64,000 nucleotides of DNA. It comes from Foliamicus sp965115835. GTDB lineage: Bacteria; Pseudomonadota; Gammaproteobacteria; Steroidobacterales; Foliamicaceae. The stretch spans positions 2,480,001 to 2,544,000 of the forward strand of contig OZ220471.1 of NCBI GenBank assembly GCA_965115835.1, written 5' to 3'. Of this stretch, positions 9,109-16,134 are shown piece by piece. Under the pieces are notes generated by a model that saw only the letters and a program-made list of their open reading frames with translations, ran no database searches and was not told where the DNA came from. Within the stretch, counting starts at the first letter, position 1. The number at the start of each line of letters is the position of its first letter. Both the position numbers and the translations under genes were made by a program.

Positions 9109-9887
9109 AGGGTTTGGTTCGGACGCGGTCCTGCAGCGGCGACCAGTAGCAGCGGCCCGTCGGAAACCACCACCCCGCCCGGCTGTTCCAGCGTTACAGC
9201 AAAGGCAACCGGTTTCTCCACGGGCAGCCTGGCCTGCACCGTCACCACGAACTCCCCGGTTGCCGGGGCGTCGAACACCCCGCCATCGACGGGATGATTG
9301 CCGCCGCGGTCCGGATCCACGATCCAGAGTTGGTACTGCGCCTGCGAAGGATCGTTTGCGGGCAGGCCGGAGAAGCGCATTTCGCCCGCCTGCAACGCAT
9401 CGCTCCAGGCAATCTGGCCCTGCACTGCCTCATAACCTTCCACTTTGGGGCGCCATGAGAAGCTGACCCTGTCTGCGGCTGCCCGGATCGCCCCGGAGTC
9501 CACGGCAGGCTGAGGGCTTTGCAGCAATACCGCAGTGGCAAGCCACACCACCATCATGGCCGCCGCAGCCGCCCATCCCCAGCCGGCGCGCAGGTTCGCC
9601 CTGCCGCCGCGCGGCGCCCGACTCACCGAACGCGCACGGCTCATCTTCAACAAGCGCGCTTTGAGGTCATCGGGCATACGGCGGCAGCCGGAGGGGTCCT
9701 GAGCCAGGAACGCCGCCTGCGCAAGGGCGGCCGCTTCCTGCATGCGATCCCGCTCCATGCGGCGCGATTCGGGCGGCATCGAATCGAGCAGGCTCTCAAG
9801 CTCGAGCCACTCGGCGTCGCCAAGCCGTTCCCCGGCGGCCTCGCCCGCCAGCAATTCCCTCAATCGGTCAGCGGGCGCCACGATCAT
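9105..9887 (-). CDS. Anti-sigma factor, RskA-type
   Basis: A 260-residue single-pass protein. The N-terminal cytoplasmic helical part (1-90) should bind the sigma factor. A transmembrane helix follows at about 103-122. The C-terminal periplasmic domain has the RskA/anti-sigma-K pattern, with YQLWIVDPDRGGNHPVDGG as the recognisable core. ATG at 9887 gives a 20-bp overlap with the sigma gene; a TTG at 9908 is a weaker alternative. The pairing with the upstream ECF sigma gene is the usual regulatory layout: the periplasmic domain senses a signal and the anchored protein releases the sigma factor. Confidence 0.82.
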   Translation of the reverse strand: MIVAPADRLRELLAGEAAGERLGDAEWLELESLLDSMPPESRRMERDRMQEAAALAQAAFLAQDPSGCRRMPDDLKARLLKMSRARSVSRAPRGGRANLRAGWGWAAAAAMMVVWLATAVLLQSPQPAVDSGAIRAAADRVSFSWRPKVEGYEAVQGQIAWSDALQAGEMRFSGLPANDPSQAQYQLWIVDPDRGGNHPVDGGVFDAPATGEFVVTVQARLPVEKPVAFAVTLEQPGGVVVSDGPLLLVAAAGPRPNQTL

Positions 9888-10482
9888 CCCTCTCTCCGCT
9901 CGCCTCAAGCCCCCGGCGCAGTCGGATCAAACTGCGCCTGATTCGAGTCTTGACGGTACCCACGGGCATTTCGAGGCGTCTTGCAATTTCACTGTGCGAA
10001 TATCCTTCGTATAGAGAAAGCGAAAGGATTTCCCTTTCGTTGTCGGACAACTCGGCAAGCAGCGGGCGGATACGCAGGAAATCGAGCAGCGTCGCCAGCT
10101 GCCGCTCGCCGTCCAGCGCCTGATCCGTCTCGTCGCCCACCAATGGAACGCTGCCGGAAAATCTCGCCTCGTAGCGGATCTGGTCCACCATGCGCCGGCG
10201 CGCCACGGTCAGCACAAAGGTCAATTCGCTGCCCCGGTTGGGGGAGAAGCGGCCGGCGCTGGACCACAGCGACAGGAACGCTTCCTGCACGGATTCCTGC
10301 GCCAGCGGAGAACTGCCGAAATAACGCCGCGCCAACGACCAGACCAGATCGCCATAGGTGTTGACGAGGTCGGTCATGGCCTGCGGATCGCCCTCTGCAA
10401 CCCGCTGGAGGATCGGAGTATCCGCCGCGCCGGCCAAAGAGGCGTCTTGCGGCGCGGTCCGTGCTTGCACTCGATCGTCCAA
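9868..10482 (-). CDS. ECF-family RNA polymerase sigma factor (SigK-like)
   Basis: A 204-residue sigma-70-family factor with region 2 (AMTDLVNTYGDLVWSLARRY through FVLTVARRRMVDQIR) and region 4 (LSDNEREILSLSLYEGYSHS followed by EIARRLEMPVGTVKTRIRR). No region 1.1 or 3 is present, as in ECF factors. The start is TTG at 10482, preceded in frame by a TAA stop and by a good Shine-Dalgarno GAGG about 8 bases upstream; GTG at 10470 is the alternative. It heads the operon that runs to cytochrome c' at 1441 and probably autoregulates it. The promoter must lie in or beyond the repeat at 10493-10622. Confidence 0.88.
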   Translation of the reverse strand: MDDRVQARTAPQDASLAGAADTPILQRVAEGDPQAMTDLVNTYGDLVWSLARRYFGSSPLAQESVQEAFLSLWSSAGRFSPNRGSELTFVLTVARRRMVDQIRYEARFSGSVPLVGDETDQALDGERQLATLLDFLRIRPLLAELSDNEREILSLSLYEGYSHSEIARRLEMPVGTVKTRIRRSLIRLRRGLEASGERDDRGAR

Positions 10483-10492
10483 TTAAGCTACC

Positions 10493-10622
10493 TCGGATCT
10501 CTCACGGGATCGGGTTGCTGTTTTGCAACATCTTGCCTGATTTCATGTTTCTTTCGCTGCCTGCAACGACAGCCTGTGTCGGGCTTGCCCTTTGCGTTTT
10601 GCGGACGATTCCGCCACGCCTT
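10493..10622. repeat. Intergenic repeat, family A copy 2
   Basis: Begins with GGATCTCTCACGGGATC at 10495, the same end sequence as the copy at 4319. It continues with TTGCAACA, TTGCCTGAT, GCCTGCAACGAC and GTGTCGGGCTTGCCCTTT in the same order and spacing as copy 1 read on its minus strand. The expected second inverted end is not recognisable after about 10622, so this copy seems truncated or diverged. It lies directly upstream of the sigma factor start and overlaps its ribosome-binding region. Confidence 0.75.
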
Positions 10623-10876
10623 GCGCCGGCGCCTGCTCGCTCCCCAAGATCGTGGCGCCCTGCGCCGAACTATGCCGCAAACTCGCTTGTACTTGCTTGC
10701 TCCCCCTGAGGGCGCGCGGCCTTGGCTTGATTCTCAAAACGAGCCCGCGCGCCGGTATCTTGCGGTATCTCTCGCCCGAAATCTCGCAATCCGACGAAAG
10801 CTTCGTGCAGCGCCATCAACCGGAAGCGGGATTGTATGCCCACCCGGCCCGAAATTCCGCAAGATCGTTCGGGCGG

Positions 10877-11003
10877 CAGCAATTCCCGCTAACGACGCAG
10901 AGCCGTTCGTTTGGGGCCGAATGCCTGAGCTTGTGACCATTCAGGCGTTGGACCGGAGCTGATTTTCGAGCATTGTCACGCTTGGCAGAAAGGGGAATTG
11001 CTG
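10877..11003. mobile_element. MITE copy 1 (ends match the insertion sequence at 22992)
   Basis: A 127-bp non-coding element. The left end is CAGCAATTCCCGCTAACG; the right end read inverted is CAGCAATTCCCC followed by a few divergent bases. A perfect 9-bp direct repeat TTCGGGCGG flanks it (10868-10876 and 11004-11012). The interior (GCAGAG, GTTCGTT, GGGCCGAAT, TTGTGACCATTCAGGCG) matches the copies at 26036 and 35505. It encodes nothing and depends on a transposase elsewhere; the intact element at 22992-24614 shares its ends. Confidence 0.88.
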
Positions 11004-11239
11004 TTCGGGCGGCCCCGTAGTTCATGCTCTCTTGTCCGGGCTTCGCCCGCGGCGCCGCGATTCGCCGGCGCGCATGCAAGCGCCCGGCCTTCCGCAAACA
11101 GGCGGTGTTGCTCCGCTGCCATTCCCTGTATGGTAGTTGCAGCAATGACCTTGCCGGAGCGCGAGGAGGGTGTGGATTCCATGCAGACGAGAACCGGAAC
11201 CGGGAACACCGGGTCGATGGCGGGAAACGCAACGATCCG

Positions 11240-13015
11240 ATGAATCGTCTCGGCAACCAGACCAGCCCGTACCTGCTGCAGCACGCGGACAACCCGGTGC
11301 ACTGGCATCCCTGGGACGAACAGGCCCTGCGCGCCGCATGCGAATCGGAGCGGCCCATCCTGCTGTCTGTGGGCTACTCGGCCTGTCACTGGTGCCACGT
11401 GATGGCCCACGAGTCGTTCGAGGACGAGGCCACGGCGGCGGTCATGAACGAACTGTTCGTCAATATCAAGGTGGACCGCGAAGAACGGCCCGACATCGAT
11501 CGCGTGTACCAGACCAGCCACCAGTTGCTCACGCGCAGGGCCGGTGGTTGGCCGCTCACGGTATTCTTGACCCATGACGAACGGCTGCCGTTTTTCGCCG
11601 GCGCCTACTTCCCCGGGACGCCCCGCTTCGGCATGCCGGCCTTTGTCGACCTGTTGCGCAACGTGGCTACCCACTACGCAGGGCGTCTCGAGGAGGCGCG
11701 CGGCAACGGCCGGGCGGTTCGGGAAACGCTGGATCGTATTGCGGACCCGGGCGCGCAGTTTGCCGGAGAGCTCGACCAACGCCCGCTTGAAAGCGCCGTC
11801 GAACAGATGCGATCGTCCTTCGACCCCGTGCACGGCGGAACGGCGGGCGCGCCGAAGTTCCCGCGGCCGGCCGACATGGAGCTGCTGCTTCGTTGCGCCC
11901 CATTGCCGGACGGCGAAGCACCGCGGGAAATGCTGGAAACCACGCTGGACAAGATGGCCGCCGGCGGGTTGAACGACCACCTGGGCGGTGGATTCTTCCG
12001 CTACTCGGTGGACGCCCACTGGGAAATTCCGCACTTCGAGAAGATGCTTTACGACAACGGGGCGCTGCTGGCGGCGTATGCGCTGGCCTTTCAATTTACC
12101 GGGAAGCAGCGCTACGCGGAAGTGGCGAGCGCTACTGCGGACTGGCTGCTGCGCGACATGCGCCATGAGGGCGGCGCCTTCTTCGCCGCCCTGGACGCGG
12201 ACTCCGAGGGCCACGAAGGCCGCTACTATCTCTGGACGCCAGACGAGGCAAGGGGGTTGCTGTCGAGGGAAGCATACGACTGTTTCGCGGCGCGCTACGG
12301 GCTGAATCGCGAACCCAATTTCGAAGGCAGCCACTGGCATCTGGCCGAGCAGTCCGGCGGCGACGAGGCGCTGCTCAAGGCCGCCCGGATGCAATTGCTC
12401 AAGGCGCGCGCTCGGCGCCAGCGGCCGTTTCGCGACGAGAAGCTGCTGACCTCGTGGAACGCCATGACGGTGCGCGGTCTGGCGATCGCCGGGCGTTGCC
12501 TGGAACGTCCCGACCTCCTGGACGCTGCTGTGCAGGCTGTGGATTTCATTGCCTGCAACCTGGTGAGCGAGGGCCGGCTGGCGGCCTGCTGGACATCGGG
12601 GCAGGCGGGCGGCGAGGGTTTTCTCGACGACTACGCCTTCATGATCGACGCGCTGGCGGAAATCGGGGGCGAGTGGTTGGAACTGGCCGAAGCCCTGGCG
12701 CAAAGAATGCTGGACAGTTTCGAGGATCGCGAGCACGGCGGCTTCTTCTTCACCTCTCCGAACCACGAACAGCTGATCCATCGCCCCCGTTCCCTGTCGG
12801 ACGACGCGCTTCCCTCCGGGGCCGCGGTGGCGGCGCGGGCGCTGCTCGGGCTGTCGCGCGCCCTGCCTGGCCCGCGCTACGCAAGGGCCGCGGAACAGAC
12901 CCTGAGGGTGGGCTGGGAGCACATGAACCGCCATCCGCTGTCGCATATCGCGCTGTGTCTGGCGCTGGACGACTGGTTGCGCCCGGCAGCCTGCCGCCTG
13001 GACGGCGCCTGCTGA
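11240..13015 (+). CDS. YyaL-like thioredoxin-domain protein (DUF255 family)
   Basis: A 591-residue protein. The N-terminal thioredoxin-like DUF255 domain has the redox motif CHWC at residues 49-52 in the strongly conserved context SVGYSACHWCHVMAHESFED. The rest is an (alpha/alpha)6-barrel-like region similar to N-acylglucosamine 2-epimerases and glycosidases (for example PHFEKMLYDNGALL and LTSWNAMTVRGLAIAG). The family is widespread (YyaL, human SPATA20) and its biochemical role is unclear. ATG at 11240 is where homology begins; the open frame upstream crosses the MITE and is not coding. It stands alone on the plus strand. Confidence 0.9.
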   Translation: MNRLGNQTSPYLLQHADNPVHWHPWDEQALRAACESERPILLSVGYSACHWCHVMAHESFEDEATAAVMNELFVNIKVDREERPDIDRVYQTSHQLLTRRAGGWPLTVFLTHDERLPFFAGAYFPGTPRFGMPAFVDLLRNVATHYAGRLEEARGNGRAVRETLDRIADPGAQFAGELDQRPLESAVEQMRSSFDPVHGGTAGAPKFPRPADMELLLRCAPLPDGEAPREMLETTLDKMAAGGLNDHLGGGFFRYSVDAHWEIPHFEKMLYDNGALLAAYALAFQFTGKQRYAEVASATADWLLRDMRHEGGAFFAALDADSEGHEGRYYLWTPDEARGLLSREAYDCFAARYGLNREPNFEGSHWHLAEQSGGDEALLKAARMQLLKARARRQRPFRDEKLLTSWNAMTVRGLAIAGRCLERPDLLDAAVQAVDFIACNLVSEGRLAACWTSGQAGGEGFLDDYAFMIDALAEIGGEWLELAEALAQRMLDSFEDREHGGFFFTSPNHEQLIHRPRSLSDDALPSGAAVAARALLGLSRALPGPRYARAAEQTLRVGWEHMNRHPLSHIALCLALDDWLRPAACRLDGAC

Positions 13016-13061
13016 GAGTCTGCTCCGCAGGAACTTCTCTCGGGACAGCGGGACAGCGCTG

Positions 13062-13262
13062 CATCAACATCTCGACTTGAGAGCAATTTTCGGGGCTAAT
13101 GGAAGCGCTATTTCGGCGAAATTTGTCGGCTCTACCCTGCTGGACAAATGAAGAACATCCTGCGATCCAGACTCCCGGAAAGCGTTGCGCACATCTCGGT
13201 TCAGGAGCAATTTGCGGGACAAGGCCGTGTATTTCGGCGAAATCCGGCCACGCTGTCCCCAC
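13062..13262. repeat. Pair of diverged direct repeats, about 122-bp period
   Basis: Two related stretches (about 13063-13130 and 13185-13252) share the order ACATCTCG, GAGCAATTT, CGGG, then TATTTCGGCGAAAT. The last block is a near-palindrome. They lie in the 414-bp gap between the YyaL and VOC genes, which otherwise contains nothing I recognise as coding. The degeneracy suggests an old duplication or paired binding or structural sites; the function is unknown. Confidence 0.5.
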
Positions 13263-13429
13263 AGGCCGTGGCCGCGGCAAAATCGCCCTGAAGAGCAAGC
13301 TCCTGGCGGCAGCCGCTCACCAGGGCAGTATGCCGCCTGCCATCGACGCCGGGCGCGCGAGCCGGGGGCCGTTTTCCTGAAGGCGTGATATAAACGTTCG
13401 CATCTTGGCAAGGCCCACGGAGAAAATGC

Positions 13430-13942
13430 ATGAAATCGAAATCGGCGGCGCGCATCCGCAACATCGTCAAGCGCACCACGCTCATCGTCCGGGACATGGA
13501 AAAAAGCCGCCGCTGGTACGAATACGTGCTGGGCATGTCCACCTGGATCGACATGCCCTACACGCTGTCCGGCCAGGGAATCGCGCCGGCCAAGAAGGGC
13601 GACGTGACCCATCTGGTAATCATGAAGTGCGACGACCCCCGCATTGGAATGATCGGCCTTCTGCAATGGGTGGACCCGCCGCTGCCGGCGCCGGAAATTC
13701 CCACTTCCGTGGGTTACGGAACGCCGGTATTCGTGGTGGATACGGAAGACGCAGCCGAAGTCGCGCGGCGCGCGGCGGAGTTGGGCACGCGGGTGCATAC
13801 GCCGGAGCGCACCTTCACCGTGCGGGGTTCGCGCGGCGAATTGCGCCACCTGCTGGGCAGCGCGATCTTCGACCCCGACGGGTACTTCTACGAGTGCAAT
13901 CAGGTGCTTCGCATCGACGAGCCGGAAGACTCCGCGCAGTAG
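13430..13942 (+). CDS. VOC-family protein (glyoxalase/dioxygenase superfamily)
   Basis: A 170-residue protein of the vicinal oxygen chelate fold. It shows two beta-alpha-beta-beta-beta modules: the first opens with KRTTLIVRDMEKSRRWYEYV and the second with GTPVFVVDTEDAAEVARRA and ends in DPDGYFYECNQ, whose Glu is a typical metal ligand. Families sharing the fold include glyoxalase I, ring-cleavage dioxygenases and fosfomycin/bleomycin resistance proteins, and the sequence does not decide between them. ATG at 13430 has a GGAG ribosome-binding site about 8 bases upstream. It precedes the defence island and is probably the last core gene on this side. Confidence 0.8.
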   Translation: MKSKSAARIRNIVKRTTLIVRDMEKSRRWYEYVLGMSTWIDMPYTLSGQGIAPAKKGDVTHLVIMKCDDPRIGMIGLLQWVDPPLPAPEIPTSVGYGTPVFVVDTEDAAEVARRAAELGTRVHTPERTFTVRGSRGELRHLLGSAIFDPDGYFYECNQVLRIDEPEDSAQ

Positions 13943-14020
13943 GGGGGCGCGCCTGCGCAATCGTTTCGTTTTCGAGAACGGCTCCGCGACCGAATGTCCG
14001 AGAGGTGAGAAGGGGATCGG

Positions 14021-15760
14021 ATGCTCACCAGGCTTATCGTTCATAACTTCAAGCGCTTCGGCGAGATCGAGATCGAACTGGGCAACCCTGTCGTTTTCAT
14101 CGGGCCGAACAATTCCGGCAAGACTTCGGCCATGCAGGCGCTGGCTTTATGGGATGTCGGCGTCAAGCGCTGGAACGAGAAACGCGGCGGCAAGAGTACG
14201 CCGGAGAGGCGGCCCGGGGTCACGGTCAATCGCCGGGACTTGCTCGCTATCCCTCACCCTACAGCCGCGCTCCTTTGGCGCGACCTGCATGTGCGCGATG
14301 TTCGCAAGGTCGAGGGCAAACAGCGCACGGATAATGTGCGAATCGACCTCATCGTTGAAGGGGTAGACAAGGACAAGGCGTGGAGTTGCGGTCTTGAGTT
14401 CGACTATGCCAACGAGGAGTCGTTCTATTGTCGTCCGCTGCGACTTGAGGAGGGCAAGCGGCCCAGGCGGATGCCGATCCCGCGCGAAGCAGGTTCGGTG
14501 CGGATCGCCTTTCTCCCTCCCATATCCGGCCTCGCCGCCACCGAAACAAGGCTCGACCAGGGTGCGGTGAATGTCAGGATTGGCGAGGGCCGTACCGCCG
14601 AGGTTCTCCGCAATCTGTGCTTTCGCATCCTGGAGCGAAGCCCGGATCGTTGGGAATCGCTGGCGGAACGGATCGAGGCGCTTTTCGCAGTAGAGATCGA
14701 GAAGCCGCGCTATATCGAGGAGCGGGGAGAGATCGCCATGGGATATCGGGAGCGCGGTTCGGTTCTCGACCTCTCGTCGAGCGGACGGGGATTGCAGCAG
14801 ACGCTTCTGATCCTCGCCTACATGTACGACAATCCCGGCGCTGTCATTCTGCTGGACGAACCCGACGCCCATCTGGAAATCCTCCGCCAGCGTCAAATCT
14901 ACAGACTCATAACGGATGTGGCTTCGGAGAACGGCAGCCAGATCATTGCGGCAAGCCATTCCGAGGTGCTGCTGAACGAAGCGGCCGACAAGGATATGGT
15001 GATCGCCTTCGTGGGCAAGCCGCACCGGATCGGCCAGGGGGGAAGCCAAGTGCGCAAGGCTTTGTCCGAGATCGGCTTCGATCAGTATTATCAGGCTGAA
15101 CAGACCGGCTGGGTGCTGTATCTCGAAGGCTCCACCGACTTGGCGATACTGCAGGCCTTCGCCCGGCGTTTGAGCAAGGGCGAGGCGGTTCGGGCGCTGG
15201 AAAGGCCGTTCGTCTTCTATGTCGGGAACAGCCCGCCTGCCGCCGCGCGCCACTTTCACGGTTTGAGGGAAGCGATCCCCGGCCTCAAGGGAGTGGCCCT
15301 CTTCGATCGTCTCGAAAAGGGCGCGCCGGAAGATCCGTATCTTGGGCATCTGGTCTGGGAACGGCGGGAGATCGAGAACTATCTGTGTTCCGAAGCGACT
15401 CTCGAAGCCTATGCGCGCGCCTCCGCAATGGAGAGCGAACCGATGCCTCTCTTTGCTCCATCGGAAGTCGACCGGAGATTGAAGGCCATGCGGGAGGCGA
15501 TTGCGGAGATCAGCGGGGCCCTGGGCCTGTTGAGCAAGAAGTCGCCCTGGGACAAGGACACCAAGGTGAGCGACGAATTCCTGACGCCGCTATTCGAGAA
15601 CTACTTCCGGAGGATCGATATCCCCAACCTCATGAAGAAGGGGAGTTTCCATGAACTCGTCGATTACGTTTCCGAGGGCGAGATTGCTCCCGAAATCGGG
15701 GAAAAGCTGGACGCCATTGCCGCTGTGGCGAAAAGCGCCGCGCCTGCGGCCCTCGAATAG
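14021..15760 (+). CDS. OLD-family ATPase with TOPRIM-like C-terminal domain
   Basis: A 579-residue protein with an ABC/SMC-type ATPase head. Walker A is GPNNSGKT at 28-35, a signature-like LSSSGRGLQQ lies near 250, Walker B is AVILLDEPDAHLE near 275, and AASHS is near 310. A TOPRIM-like half follows (YLEGSTDLAIL near 367, later VALFDRLE), which in overcoming-lysogenization-defect proteins is a metal-dependent nuclease. Class 1 OLD proteins are often stand-alone or paired antiphage effectors. No partner gene is adjacent; the next thing downstream is a broken hsdM fragment and an IS66-type element. RBS GAGAAGGGG precedes ATG 14021. Confidence 0.83.
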   Translation: MLTRLIVHNFKRFGEIEIELGNPVVFIGPNNSGKTSAMQALALWDVGVKRWNEKRGGKSTPERRPGVTVNRRDLLAIPHPTAALLWRDLHVRDVRKVEGKQRTDNVRIDLIVEGVDKDKAWSCGLEFDYANEESFYCRPLRLEEGKRPRRMPIPREAGSVRIAFLPPISGLAATETRLDQGAVNVRIGEGRTAEVLRNLCFRILERSPDRWESLAERIEALFAVEIEKPRYIEERGEIAMGYRERGSVLDLSSSGRGLQQTLLILAYMYDNPGAVILLDEPDAHLEILRQRQIYRLITDVASENGSQIIAASHSEVLLNEAADKDMVIAFVGKPHRIGQGGSQVRKALSEIGFDQYYQAEQTGWVLYLEGSTDLAILQAFARRLSKGEAVRALERPFVFYVGNSPPAAARHFHGLREAIPGLKGVALFDRLEKGAPEDPYLGHLVWERREIENYLCSEATLEAYARASAMESEPMPLFAPSEVDRRLKAMREAIAEISGALGLLSKKSPWDKDTKVSDEFLTPLFENYFRRIDIPNLMKKGSFHELVDYVSEGEIAPEIGEKLDAIAAVAKSAAPAALE

Positions 15761-15856
15761 CCGCTTGCGTTATTCCTGTCCGCTCCGCGCCGTCTTCTTC
15801 GAAGCAGACCATGATCCGCTTCGCCGAATCGGAAGTCGAAGCAACTGCCCTCAAGA

Positions 15857-15979
15857 CGGCGATTTCACCCGCCGCCGTGCTGATCTCCCCGCCGCCCGAG
15901 ACCTACGACTACGTTCTTGCCAATCCGCCTTTCGGGAAGAAGAGTTCGATGAGCTTCGCCAACGCCGACGGCGAGCAAC
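15857..15979 (+). pseudogene. Orphan fragment of a type I methyltransferase gene (hsdM)
   Basis: About 120 bp that closely match an internal part of the intact hsdM gene at 26201-27673. The encoded segment LISPPPETYDYVLANPPFG contains the catalytic motif IV NPPF. Only a few base differences separate the two copies across the last ~98 bp. The fragment has no start, motif I or C-terminus and cannot encode an enzyme. Similarity stops at GAGCAACA, just before the IS66 target duplication, so the fragment was already truncated before that insertion. Confidence 0.8.
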
Positions 15980-16134
15980 ACTTGAGTGTAATCCTTCGGT
16001 TCTTTGGTGATGTATGGAGGCTTCGGTGCCTTCCAGCTGATCTTCAAGTTTTGCTCGAGCGGTCGCAGGCAGCGGTTTGATTGAGGGTTTTTCGCAACGC
16101 TTTGCCCCCCTGGTAACGCGTTCAGAAATTGTAT

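Larger units (their letters stand above)
10483..11239. other. Gene-free region with two repeat elements
   Basis: 757 bp between the sigma factor and the divergent YyaL-like gene. I see two elements here (a family A repeat at 10493-10622 and a MITE at 10877-11003) and no convincing gene. The open frames present are short or lie antisense to the YyaL gene. Promoters for both flanking genes should lie here, but I could not pick a -35/-10 pair with confidence. Confidence 0.6.

Noticed and set aside
10976..12946. 656-residue open frame on the minus strand
   Set aside because: It lies antisense to the well-conserved YyaL-like gene and its translation is Arg/Gly/His-rich without domains; a GC-rich shadow frame.
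15811..16080. Short intact hsdM-like gene
   Set aside because: Only about 40 residues are homologous; the frame continues into the IS66 end, so it is a fragment, not a gene.
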